Below, piece after piece: positions 1 through 6,626 of a stretch of DNA of 15,656 nucleotides. The translations under genes were made by a program, and so were the position numbers. Every line of letters starts with the position of its first letter. The first letter of the stretch is position 1. This DNA is from DASXRU01 sp036506395 (GTDB lineage: Bacteria; Acidobacteriota; Blastocatellia; Pyrinomonadales; Pyrinomonadaceae). Under the pieces are notes generated by a model. The model was given only the letters and a program-made list of their open reading frames with translations, was not told where the DNA came from and did not search any database. Where the stretch lies: assembly GCA_036506395.1 (NCBI GenBank), contig DASXRU010000049.1, forward strand, positions 1 through 15,656, written 5' to 3'.

Positions 1-1
1 G

Positions 2-130
2 CTTCTGTCACAGCATCCAGGCGGCATGAAGTATGAACTTGGACCGAATGAGATACGGCCGGTTGCGGATTTGAGCGAAATCATAAAGGAGAGCGAGCAG
101 CGGCGACGACGAAAGGATACTTCGCGATGA
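2..130 (+). CDS. C-terminal end of an unidentified protein (5' part outside window)
   Basis: An open frame enters from the left edge and ends at TGA 128-130, giving the last 42 residues of a protein. The tail is hydrophilic, with the stretch GMKYELGPNEIRPVADLSEI followed by a very basic end (QRRRRKDTSR). No family can be recognised from so little. I count it as real because it stays open from the window edge, has ordinary codon use, and ends just before a repeat-containing intergenic stretch, on the strand converging with the DUF885 gene. It could still be a chance open frame. Confidence 0.45.
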   Translation, partial: LLSQHPGGMKYELGPNEIRPVADLSEIIKESEQRRRRKDTSR

Positions 131-383
131 GGGCGGCCATGAGGGAAAGAATGCGGCGAAATTGTTCGTAGAGTCTCACGGGCAAGCCCGCGGAGCGGCA
201 ACAGATTTGGAGTGCGCCGGCAGAGCGAAGCGGCGACGGCGCTTTGGATAGGCCAGTATCACTTCCTCACAACCGAGGGGGTTACTGGCCTATCCAAAGC
301 GGTGTCGCGCTGCGCTTGCCACCGCACTCCAAAATGCTGACGTCCTCCTCGCGAGCTTAGCCGGTTTGTTGGTGGGATTCGAC
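131..383. other. Convergent intergenic region with large inverted repeat
   Basis: This region separates the convergent gene ends (partial + strand gene, stop at 130; - strand DUF885 gene, stop at 384). I see no coding potential. It is dominated by the inverted repeat annotated separately at 206-333, which may insulate or terminate transcription from either side. Confidence 0.6.
206..333. repeat. Large imperfect inverted repeat, MITE/REP-like
   Basis: The left arm (206-258, starting TTTGGAGTGC) and right arm (283-333, ending GCACTCCAAA) are imperfect reverse complements around a 24-base centre. The inner 18 bp are perfect: GCTTTGGATAGGCCAGTA at 241-258 against 283-300. The outer 10 bp are also perfect, and the part between is interrupted by mismatches. 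The shape is that of a palindromic intergenic repeat or miniature mobile element. From memory, elements with similar ends recur in Acidobacteriota and Verrucomicrobiota genomes; that recollection is not checked. It could act as a bidirectional transcription block between the two convergent genes. Confidence 0.75.
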
Positions 384-2045
384 TTAAGAGGCAAGGCCAT
401 CCAGCGTCTCAATCTCGTCACTCAAACCAAGATACTCCCAGCGCAATAACGCGATCGGTGCGTTGCCGTTTTCCCACAAATAGTCGTGGAAGGCGCGCAA
501 GTTGAATTTCTCCTTTTGATTAAGGCGCGCGTCGGCCAGGAACTTGATGATTTGGAGTTTGCCGATCTGATAGGTGATTGCCTGGCCCGGCGAGGAGGCG
601 AAAAAGACGGCCTCTTGCCGCGCCGTGCCGCGATCGACGGGGACGATTTTTTCCAGATAATCCGCTGCCTGATTGATCGTGAATTCACCGATTGCGAGCT
701 TTACGTCCACTTCCACGCGCAGGGCGCGCAGGCGCATGAAGTTGTACATGATCTCGCGCAGTTTTGGGCGATCGTCAAAGAAACCAAATTGCAGCATCAG
801 CTCTTCGGCATAGAAGCCGATGCCTTCGTTGGCGCCTGAATCGTAGTAACGCCGGCGAATGGGGTTCTCGTGGGCCCACGAGAGCGTCATTTGAAAGTAA
901 TGGCCGGGGACGCCTTCGTGCACTATCAATGGTCTTGGATCTTTGGCAATCGAGAGCGAGAAGTAATCGAGATCCGGAGACGGCTTCTTGATGTAGCTCA
1001 CGCCATCCTCATCGAGTCTGGTATCGGAAGTCAGATCGTCAGTGACTCCCATGAATGAGAGCGGCTCGAGGTATGGCGGCAGCGGTAAATTGCGATAGTG
1101 CTTCATCCAGCCGGGGACGGTGAGGATATTCTTCGCTTCGAGAAAACGGCGCGCCGCCCCTTCCCAAAATTCTTCCTGCGCCATCTGCGTCGCTTGATCG
1201 GGAAACAAGTCGAGTTCCGGCAAGCCCTGATTGCGAGTTTGTTCGCAGGTTTCAAACGCGACGGAACGCTGCCATTCATGCGCGCCCATCACCAGCAACT
1301 GCTCAGGCGTGAATGGCATCAGCGCGACATGCTTGAGGAAGTAGATGTAAGCCTCGCGGCCGACGGCGGTCTCTTCCGTCATTCCCTCAAGTTCGCCATT
1401 CAACCAGTCGTGAAACGATTCGAGCGCAGTAATTGCGTCCGTGATCGACTGGTTAAATTCCTGTGGACTTATGCCGGTCAGCAAAGGGCCAAGTTCGGTG
1501 CCAACCTTCGTGAGTCGCGACTTAACGGCAACCAACTTCTCAAGCGCGGCTAGCGCAAACGGTCTGATTGCGTGGCCGGGGAGATTCTCTTTTGCGTGCT
1601 CAACTGTCCCGCTGAAGCTCTGCAGGGCGCGGATGATTCCGCGGCTACGCGCCTCACTGAACGGCGGCGGCCGCAGCAAAGAAAGAAAGAGCAATCCCAG
1701 AGTCTGATCGACGTAGAATCCGGGATTGCGCTCGTGAATGCAGATAACATTCAACTCAAAATGCGCCCGCGACAACGCTGATCCGATTAAGCGAAAGTCG
1801 ACCTGCTGATCGACGGGCCATGACTTTGGGTCGAACTCCTGGTGTCGCTTGGCTAAATCGGTGAGTTCCCTGCGCCGCCGGTCGATTGCTTGCCGCGACC
1901 AGTCGGGAACCCAATCCCGCGGTCTCTCTATGCGCGGAATGTCATCGCTGGAAACCGGTTGATTGTTGGCGCGCCAAGCCCAGAAGTCTGCTGCTAATTC
2001 CTGTAAGGTGGAATAGGTCGTGTTTGTTGAAGGTGTGGTAGTCAT
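384..2045 (-). CDS. DUF885-family putative metallopeptidase
   Basis: This 553-residue protein belongs to the DUF885 family, whose members resemble zinc carboxypeptidase/oligopeptidase folds but mostly lack a proven substrate. The decisive motif is HEGVPGH at residues 376-382, the family form of the zinc site, followed by NEGIGFYAEE (406-415) supplying the downstream glutamates. The length is normal for the family. No signal peptide is visible, since the N-terminus (MTTTPSTNTT) is polar, so a cytoplasmic location is likely. The ATG at 2045 has no strong Shine-Dalgarno, but the frame starts just ahead of the first conserved region and the 5' leader holds a palindromic repeat (2076-2144). It points away from the rest of the window and appears to be a single-gene unit. 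I see no truncation or lost motif. Confidence 0.9.
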   Translation of the reverse strand: MTTTPSTNTTYSTLQELAADFWAWRANNQPVSSDDIPRIERPRDWVPDWSRQAIDRRRRELTDLAKRHQEFDPKSWPVDQQVDFRLIGSALSRAHFELNVICIHERNPGFYVDQTLGLLFLSLLRPPPFSEARSRGIIRALQSFSGTVEHAKENLPGHAIRPFALAALEKLVAVKSRLTKVGTELGPLLTGISPQEFNQSITDAITALESFHDWLNGELEGMTEETAVGREAYIYFLKHVALMPFTPEQLLVMGAHEWQRSVAFETCEQTRNQGLPELDLFPDQATQMAQEEFWEGAARRFLEAKNILTVPGWMKHYRNLPLPPYLEPLSFMGVTDDLTSDTRLDEDGVSYIKKPSPDLDYFSLSIAKDPRPLIVHEGVPGHYFQMTLSWAHENPIRRRYYDSGANEGIGFYAEELMLQFGFFDDRPKLREIMYNFMRLRALRVEVDVKLAIGEFTINQAADYLEKIVPVDRGTARQEAVFFASSPGQAITYQIGKLQIIKFLADARLNQKEKFNLRAFHDYLWENGNAPIALLRWEYLGLSDEIETLDGLAS

Positions 2046-2075
2046 TTTCGGTGTCTCTACGCTTGCCGATTGTTA

Positions 2076-2144
2076 ATCCGCAGATTACACAGATTACGCC
2101 GATAAGACGAAAACCAATCTGTGCAATCTGCGTAATCTGTGGAT
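2076..2144. repeat. Imperfect inverted repeat in the DUF885 leader
   Basis: Left arm 2076-2104 (ATCCGCAGATTACACAGATT...) and right arm 2116-2144 (...CGTAATCTGTGGAT) are imperfect reverse complements. Each arm is itself made of repeated AGATTAC/AATCTG units. This matches a widespread intergenic repeat type built from 'ATCCACAGATTACACAGATT' units that occurs in several environmental phyla. It lies in the untranslated leader of the DUF885 gene. Confidence 0.7.
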
Positions 2145-2220
2145 GTTCTTTATGGCCCCGGGCGCATGTTCTCACTAGATATACGCCAAAGCGGCTGCAA
2201 TCTGGTGAAAAATATTAATA

Positions 2221-2306
2221 GAGCTGAGAGGCCGTGACTGGATGGAACCGACTTAACCGCTCTTTTAACCAGTGGGTCGCAGGTTCGAGTCCTGCTCCGC
2301 TCACCA
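2221..2306 (+). pseudogene. Degenerate tRNA-Lys(UUU)-like gene, copy 1
   Basis: The 3' half is a textbook tRNA: loop CTTTTAA (anticodon UUU), CCAG, variable segment TGGGTC, T arm GCAGG-TTCGAGT-CCTGC, acceptor strand TCCGCTC, A and an encoded CCA (2304-2306). A partner acceptor strand, GAGCTGA at 2221-2227, pairs at 6 of 7 positions. The 5' half is broken: no proper D arm is present, and about 20 bases (ATGGAACCGACTTAACCGCT, 2242-2261) sit between the 5' anticodon-stem strand CTGG and the anticodon loop. It therefore cannot fold into a normal tRNA without removing that insert. A terminator follows at 2323. Copies at 4276 and 14923 suggest this end was duplicated. Confidence 0.7.
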
Positions 2307-2322
2307 CTTTTTCGAAAGACTT

Positions 2323-2357
2323 GCGGTTGGCCATGTTGCCAGCCGCTTTTCTTTTTG
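2323..2357 (+). terminator. Rho-independent terminator after tRNA remnant 1
   Basis: Stem GCGGTTGGC (2323-2331) pairs with GCCAGCCGC (2338-2346), 9 bp with one G-T wobble and a 6-base loop. It is followed by TTTTCTTTTT (2347-2356). Position and form are those of a tRNA gene terminator. Confidence 0.85.
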
Positions 2358-2549
2358 TAGCCAACTTTGAGACGACGCTCGCGGTATCGCTCTAACTCTA
2401 CTACCGTAACTCTTTTGGCTTCGTCATCTCGAAAAGCTCGGACAACAAATGCACGTACTGTTTTGCTAGTACCGCATGCGTCTGAATTAGATCAATGACC
2501 GGCTTTGCCAGTCGAGCTTGTCACTTTTTTCACTTTCCCCTGATTGCTA

Positions 2550-2578
2550 TTGACTTATTATTTAATATGGCATAAAAG
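2550..2578 (+). promoter_or_regulatory. Sigma70-like promoter for the radical SAM cassette
   Basis: TTGACT at 2550-2555 closely matches the -35 consensus. After a 17-base AT-rich spacer comes TAAAAG (2573-2578), a poor -10 match; CATAAA at 2571 is an alternative with a shorter spacer. The AT-rich patch stands out from its surroundings and lies about 45 bases ahead of a strong Shine-Dalgarno (AGGAGG, 2610-2615), so it fits as the promoter of everything from the decayed ORF to the radical SAM gene. Confidence 0.5.
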
Positions 2579-2622
2579 GCCCATTGTCACCCCCGCCTCG
2601 CAATCCTTCAGGAGGACTCACC

Positions 2623-2786
2623 CTGTCTAAGATCAAATACAAGCTTGCCTTGGTGTCTTAATCTCGCTCTCCGGTGGTATTGGCGCCATCAGATAACGGT
2701 CACAAGCCCGTAAAGCTCAGTTGAGCAAAGAGGGAGTGAAGGCAAACTTGCCAAAATCACTTAAGAAAGGGAAAGATCATGGCTAA
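2623..2786 (+). pseudogene. Candidate small peptide ORF, interrupted (possible RiPP precursor remnant)
   Basis: A strong Shine-Dalgarno (AGGAGG, 2610-2615) lies 7 bases ahead of CTG 2623, which opens LSKIKYKLALVS and then stops at TAA 2659-2661. Restoring one base near 2658 continues the reading as LISLSGGIGAIR. A TAA at 2694 interrupts it, then RSQARKAQLSKEGVKANLPK and SLKKGKDHG follow, ending at TAA 2784-2786. That last stop overlaps the ATG (2779) of the next gene, as in coupled operons. The product would be about 54 residues: a basic start, a hydrophobic middle and a Lys/Gly-rich end. I infer a precursor or small membrane peptide gene broken by a frameshift and a stop, with ATG changed to CTG. 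Sequencing error or a chance reading is possible, and no family is recognised. Confidence 0.35.
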
Positions 2787-3138
2787 CACTCACACGCAGG
2801 CGGCTCCCACTCAAATGAACAGTAAATACTTAACTCAACGGCTGTCGAAGCGATTGGCGAATTTCAACCTCAAGGATGACGTCATAGCCAAACTCGCAGA
2901 CCGTGTCCTGATTGAAGGCCTGGAAATCAAGAAATTCGATGTATGCATCTATGGCATCTGCATCGATTATTTCACGGACAAAACCCCGAGACTGGATTCC
3001 GTTTTTACCAGACCCGATATCACAAAGCTCGAAGTGTTTCCTTACGGGATCATCGATTGGGATCGCTTCCACGTTCGCGTCGGTTTTGCCGTCGATGAAC
3101 TTGCAGGGCGCACGGGAACCGCTGGCCTGGGTCACTGA
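2779..3138 (+). CDS. Unknown 119-aa protein encoded ahead of a radical SAM enzyme
   Basis: I do not recognise this family. The ATG at 2779 has a purine-rich ribosome site (AAGAAAGGGAAAG) immediately upstream. The N-terminal ~17 residues are polar and Thr/Gln-rich (MANTHTQAAP), residues 18-45 look helical with many Lys/Arg, and the centre has two cysteines in DVCIYGICIDYF, followed by a beta-rich, aromatic segment (EVFPYGIIDWDRFHV). The end is Gly/Thr-rich (AGRTGTAGLGH). No signal peptide or membrane segment is seen. Its TGA overlaps the radical SAM ATG (TGATG at 3136-3140), so the two are probably translated together. By context it may be the substrate, the leader-binding partner or an accessory protein of that enzyme; it does not show a clear PqqD-type recognition domain by eye. 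Confidence 0.75.
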   Translation: MANTHTQAAPTQMNSKYLTQRLSKRLANFNLKDDVIAKLADRVLIEGLEIKKFDVCIYGICIDYFTDKTPRLDSVFTRPDITKLEVFPYGIIDWDRFHVRVGFAVDELAGRTGTAGLGH

Positions 3139-4241
3139 TGCTGGCAACATCAACCAACACTGAAATGCGATCCGGCTTCTTGCCGGATCGCATTGTCCAT
3201 CTACATCCCACGCGGTTGTGCAACCTCGCCTGCCTGCATTGTTATTCAGAGTCGGGCCCGAAGGAAAAAGCTGCTCTGGATCTGGAGCCACTGAAGAACG
3301 CACTGCCGTTGCTCAAAGCGGAGGGCTATAACTTAATCAGCCTTTCTGGCGGTGAGCCGTTAACTTACGCACCCCTGGTGCCTTTGGTTGACCACGCACA
3401 CGCGATCGGCTTTCGGGTTACGATGATCACGAATGGCCTGTTCGCCCCCAAGCGGATGGATGACGTGGTCTCGCGACTCGACGGTGTTGCCATCAGCTTT
3501 GACGGCCTGGCCCCAACCCACAACCGCTTACGTGGACGCGCAGATGCTTTCGAGCGCGCCTGCGCGGCCCTTGCGCGGCTGGCAGATAATGGACACCCTG
3601 TCGCGGCAGCCATCTCGCTCACCCGCGATGCGATTCCCGACCTGCCCGACCTTGCTGACCATTTGGTGGGCCTGGGAGCTAAAGCGCTTCAGGTGCGACC
3701 TGTGGCACTTGCCGGACGGGCGCGGACTATGGCAGACATTTCCAGCTTCACTGCCACCGATCAAGCGCGGCTATACCTGGTTGTGTTGGCCCTGCAAGAG
3801 GAACTCAAAGACCACGTCCGCGTGCAATGCGATTTGGCTCCGGCGCGGAACCTGTGGCAACAACGCGACGCCTATGCGGCATTGCTGGCGACCTGTACTC
3901 AAAACGGCACGGCCGATCGGACCGATCCACTGTTGGCCGACCTGGTCAACCCTCTGGTAATCACTGAGACCGGCACCCTGAAGCCAATCGCCTACGACTT
4001 TAACTCGCACTTTGATGTGGCCTCGATCGAAACGCTGTCGCGCGAACAACTGGCAGATTACAAACAGCACAATTTGTCCGATCTCCAGATGCTTATTGGG
4101 GGTGCGCTCGCCCGGCTACAAGGCAATGACGGGCTGGTTGATTGGTTTGATTATTGCACGCGCCTGAGTGAAGAAAACCTTGGTCAGCCGATAGGAGGCA
4201 CCGAGATGTCGACTACACATTCACACCAGTCTCATCTTTAA
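3138..4241 (+). CDS. Radical SAM enzyme, likely peptide/RiPP maturase type
   Basis: This 367-residue protein has the radical SAM cluster motif CNLACLHC (Cys28, Cys32, Cys35) and the SAM-binding GGEP motif (71-74). A typical barrel core follows, including TMITNGL and AISFDG. Radical SAM enzymes cleave S-adenosylmethionine with a 4Fe-4S cluster to start radical chemistry. The C-terminal part keeps a pattern like the SPASM/twitch region (ITETGTLKPIAY) but lacks the usual set of cysteines: only single Cys residues appear, in VQCDL, LATCTQ and DYCTR. An auxiliary cluster of standard type is therefore unlikely. The ATG at 3138 overlaps the previous stop; Met10 is an alternative start. The last 11 codons coincide with a separate mini-ORF carrying its own Shine-Dalgarno (4193-4241). 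The substrate is unknown, and a partner of the 119-aa protein or of the decayed peptide is the best guess. Confidence 0.88.
   Translation: MLATSTNTEMRSGFLPDRIVHLHPTRLCNLACLHCYSESGPKEKAALDLEPLKNALPLLKAEGYNLISLSGGEPLTYAPLVPLVDHAHAIGFRVTMITNGLFAPKRMDDVVSRLDGVAISFDGLAPTHNRLRGRADAFERACAALARLADNGHPVAAAISLTRDAIPDLPDLADHLVGLGAKALQVRPVALAGRARTMADISSFTATDQARLYLVVLALQEELKDHVRVQCDLAPARNLWQQRDAYAALLATCTQNGTADRTDPLLADLVNPLVITETGTLKPIAYDFNSHFDVASIETLSREQLADYKQHNLSDLQMLIGGALARLQGNDGLVDWFDYCTRLSEENLGQPIGGTEMSTTHSHQSHL
4193..4241 (+). other. Internal Shine-Dalgarno and start: possible remnant of a third cassette gene
   Basis: A perfect AGGAGG (4193-4198) lies 7 bases ahead of ATG 4206, inside and in frame with the radical SAM gene. 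From there only 11 residues, MSTTHSHQSHL, are encoded before TAA. The polar Thr/His/Gln start resembles the N-terminus of the 119-aa protein (MANTHTQ). The site looks like the beginning of another gene whose remainder was lost next to the tRNA remnant; a real 11-residue peptide is the alternative. Confidence 0.35.
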
Positions 4242-4275
4242 AAGGCCACTACGGTTCTTACCACACCTTAAAAGT

Positions 4276-4348
4276 CGTGACTGGATGGAATCCGCTTGGC
4301 CGCTCTTTTACCAGCGGGTCGCAGGTTCGAGTCCTGCTCGGCTCACCA
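4276..4348 (+). pseudogene. Degenerate tRNA-Lys(UUU) 3' end, copy 2
   Basis: This copy matches copy 1 from CGTGACTGGATGGAA (4276) through the CCA end (4346-4348), including the same insertion between CTGG and the anticodon loop and the same T arm (GCAGG-TTCGAGT-CCTGC). The anticodon loop has lost one A, and the acceptor strand is TCGGCTC instead of TCCGCTC. No matching 5' acceptor strand (GAGCCGA) exists upstream, so only the 3' portion was duplicated. Similarity to copy 1 continues through the downstream terminator, making a direct repeat of roughly 125 bp (2233-2357 against 4276-4397) around the radical SAM cassette. Confidence 0.75.
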
Positions 4349-4363
4349 CTTTTTCAATGACTT

Positions 4364-4397
4364 GCGGTTGGCGACGAGGCCAGCCCCTTTTTTGTTT
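4364..4397 (+). terminator. Rho-independent terminator after tRNA remnant 2
   Basis: Stem GGTTGGC (4366-4372) pairs with GCCAGCC (4379-4385), 7 bp with one G-T wobble and a 6-base loop, followed by CC and TTTTTTGTTT. It corresponds to the hairpin after copy 1 but has a different loop. It would terminate the radical SAM cassette. Confidence 0.8.
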
Positions 4398-4636
4398 GAT
4401 AAGAGGAGGCGAGGCGCGCGGGAGCGTTACAATTCTACTACTACAGGCCTCTTGCTCTCGTCGGAACCTCCTTCGCTTCATTGCGGTCACTGTGCGCCTC
4501 GCTGCCGTCTAGCATCTGTAGGAGAATTGATATAGGATGCCGACGAGCCTTATTCTGGCGCCATCAATCAAGACGCTTCGTTGTCAGAAGTTACAGCCCT
4601 TTCCCTTCGCGCCCAACATATCTTCAGGAGACATTT

Positions 4637-6325
4637 ATGCCCCCCGCACGTCGCTTCTACTCTGTCCTCGCAACAGTTTTTGCCTTGGCGATTTTCAGCA
4701 GTTTTGAATTAGCCGCTCAGACACCTGCTGCCCCACAGTTACCCGCACCTCCAACCCAGACTCGAGCGGATTCGCGCCAGCTACAGCAGCTTGAGCCATT
4801 GAAGGTATTGCCTGCCAAAAGCAAGCGTTGGGCGCTGGTCGTGGGAGTTGATAAATACGCGGATCCGCAGATAAGTCCTTTGCGGGGCGCGGCAAATGAC
4901 GCCCGCATACTGGCCGACACTTTAGTCCGTTATTCCGGATTCCCTTCTGACCAGGTGATTCTCCTGGCTACAGATCAACCAGCCGAGCGACAGCCGACCA
5001 GGGTCAATCTTCTGCGCCGGCTCTCCAACCTGGCATCAGCCGTTCCCAAAGACGGTCTGCTGCTGATCTCTTTCTCAGGCCATGGAATGGAACGCGGTGG
5101 GCAGGCTTTCCTACTGCCCAGTGACTCTCAGATCAGCGATCAGATTTCTTTTCTCGAAGACACGGCCATCAGTGTTCCCAGGATGAGGGAACTTATTAGA
5201 GCGACAGGCGTCGGTCAGGTCATGGTGTTACTGGATGCTTGTCGCAACGATCCTGGCGGCCGCGCCGATGCACCCAACAATATGACGCAAGCTTATGTGA
5301 ACGGATTTAACTTTGATGTGCGCAATCGCGAGGTGCAAGCCTTTGCCACCATCTACGCGACCGCAATTGGCCAGCGCGCTTATGAATACACCGAGAAGAA
5401 GCAGGGCTACTTCACCTGGGCCATCGTCGAAGCGTTGAAAGGCGGCGGCGCGAATACCAACGGAGAAGTCACCTTATCTGAGTTAGTCAAATATGTGCAG
5501 GACACAGTTCCGAAGCGTATTGCTATAGATCTGGGATCAGGCAAACAACAGCGTCCGTTCGCCACCATTGAAGGATACAAAGCGGAGGAACTCGTACTCT
5601 CCGCTCCCGGCGCGAGATCATCAACGGAAACCGCCAGTGCTCCCTCCGGAAGTTTTGTCGATCCTGCCGCGATCGAACTTAGCTTCTGGGATAGTATCAA
5701 GACCAGCACTAACCCTGAAGACTTCAAGGCCTATCTCGCGAAATATCCCGATGGGCAATTTGCTGAATTGGCAAAATTGCGCGCGCAACCCGCGATGCCG
5801 ACGAATTCCGGAGCTGCTGATCCAAACTCAGCCGATATGGCCTACTGGAATGCTATCAAAGACATCAAGAACCCATCTGGTTTTATCAACTATATGACAA
5901 AGTTCCCGAATGGGATGTTTGTAGACTTGGCCAAGTCTCGGATCGCGGAGCTGGATGCCGAACGCGAGAAAGCAAAGGAAGCGGCGGACGCATTATTAGT
6001 TCGTGGCACCGTGTGGGCCGGCAAGACTGACCAGGACGAAGTAGCAAAGTTTGAATTCGGACAAAGCGGTATGTTCTCTGGCATGTTAAAGATCAAGTGC
6101 CCTTCTTGGAACTGCTACGACTACAAACAAGAGATTTCCGGTACCTGGAGTCAGGATGGCAACGTTGTTTCCATTCAGCTTTCAAAAGGCAGTTTTCAGG
6201 TGACAATAAGCGGTAACAGCATGGAGGGCACAGTGGATGGAGTTTTACCCCACTCCCCGCCTCCCATCAGGTTATCTTTGCAAAAAACTGTGTCGGATGT
6301 TAATCCGAAAAGTCCTGCGAAGTGA
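4637..6325 (+). CDS. Exported caspase-like protease A (peptidase C14) with two C-terminal repeats and a beta-rich tail
   Basis: I place the start at ATG 4637, not the longer upstream frame, because AGGAG (4626-4630) precedes it and it opens a clean signal peptide (basic start, hydrophobic core, about 28 residues, ...ELAAQ). The 562-residue protein has a caspase-type domain at about residues 58-300. Catalytic His149 is in FSGHGMERGG and Cys202 in LLDACRNDPGG. Bacterial relatives (orthocaspase/metacaspase-like) usually cut after basic residues. Two copies of a ~42-residue repeat follow, with cores SFWDSIK...FKAYLAKYPDG (~343-386) and AYWNAIK...FINYMTKFPNG (~397-438). A charged linker leads to a beta-rich domain (~455-562) containing CPSWNC. 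Its catalytic surroundings differ from proteases B and C, so it is a separate lineage. The substrate is unknown and the likely location is periplasmic or outer. Confidence 0.9.
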   Translation: MPPARRFYSVLATVFALAIFSSFELAAQTPAAPQLPAPPTQTRADSRQLQQLEPLKVLPAKSKRWALVVGVDKYADPQISPLRGAANDARILADTLVRYSGFPSDQVILLATDQPAERQPTRVNLLRRLSNLASAVPKDGLLLISFSGHGMERGGQAFLLPSDSQISDQISFLEDTAISVPRMRELIRATGVGQVMVLLDACRNDPGGRADAPNNMTQAYVNGFNFDVRNREVQAFATIYATAIGQRAYEYTEKKQGYFTWAIVEALKGGGANTNGEVTLSELVKYVQDTVPKRIAIDLGSGKQQRPFATIEGYKAEELVLSAPGARSSTETASAPSGSFVDPAAIELSFWDSIKTSTNPEDFKAYLAKYPDGQFAELAKLRAQPAMPTNSGAADPNSADMAYWNAIKDIKNPSGFINYMTKFPNGMFVDLAKSRIAELDAEREKAKEAADALLVRGTVWAGKTDQDEVAKFEFGQSGMFSGMLKIKCPSWNCYDYKQEISGTWSQDGNVVSIQLSKGSFQVTISGNSMEGTVDGVLPHSPPPIRLSLQKTVSDVNPKSPAK

Positions 6326-6626
6326 TTAAAGACCAGGAGCATCCCTGGTGCGAGTCAGAATCGAGGCTGCAATCTCAATGGATTCCGAGTCGAAATTCCG
6401 TAACGGAAGAAAGAGCACGTCGACAGCACAGCGGAGACCCGAAAAGCGACCGCGCGGCTTGGAAGTCCTGGCGCCCAGGTAGGTGTGGCATTCTGAGTCC
6501 GTGCTTGTCTATCACAACACGCAACATGGATCGCAGCAAAAAATGCGTCAACGATACGGTCCCATTAAAGACGACTGCGACTAGTAGGAAAAGTAAGAAG
6601 CGACTAAGTCATTCAGCGCTCGCGAA
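6326..6626. other. Intergenic gap without recognised genes
   Basis: This 301-bp stretch lies between caspase A and the kinase. It contains a weak hairpin directly after the caspase stop (ACCAGG 6332-6337 with CCTGGT 6344-6349) without a T tract. I see no clear promoter. An Arg/Ser-rich open frame crosses it but looks non-coding. Confidence 0.5.

Larger units (their letters stand above)
2046..2778. other. Intergenic region: repeat, tRNA remnant, terminator, promoter, decayed small ORF
   Basis: This 733-bp region lies between divergent genes. It holds an inverted repeat (2076-2144), a degenerate tRNA-Lys (2221-2306), a terminator hairpin (2323-2357), a promoter-like site (2550-2578) and a candidate decayed peptide ORF (2623-2786). 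I see nothing recognisable between about 2358 and 2540. Confidence 0.7.
4242..4636. other. Intergenic region with tRNA remnant 2 and terminator
   Basis: This 395-bp region holds the second tRNA 3'-end copy (4276-4348) and its terminator (4364-4397). The remaining ~240 bp up to the caspase A start, which must contain that gene's promoter, show no element I can name with confidence. Confidence 0.6.

Noticed and set aside
486..1553. Several + strand open frames inside the DUF885 gene
   Set aside because: They are antisense shadows of a gene with clear family motifs.
1942..2175. 77-aa open frame on the - strand with ITQIAQIGF...ICVICG
   Set aside because: A translation of the intergenic inverted repeat at 2076-2144, overlapping the DUF885 start; a common artefact of this repeat type.
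2221..2306. Functional tRNA-Lys gene
   Set aside because: The T arm, anticodon loop and CCA are good, but the D arm is missing and about 20 extra bases disrupt the anticodon arm, so I call it a remnant.
2779..3138. PqqD-like RiPP recognition element
   Set aside because: The order and pattern of hydrophobic residues do not match the winged-helix PqqD pattern by eye; a profile search (HHpred/RREfinder) would decide.
2830..3303. 157-aa open frame on the - strand opposite the 119-aa and radical SAM genes
   Set aside because: It is a shadow spanning two real genes; composition follows their antisense and no motif is visible.
4308..4490. 60-aa open frame on the - strand ending VSRAGLEPATRW
   Set aside because: This ending is the well-known spurious translation of the antisense of a tRNA 3' end; it lies on the tRNA remnant.
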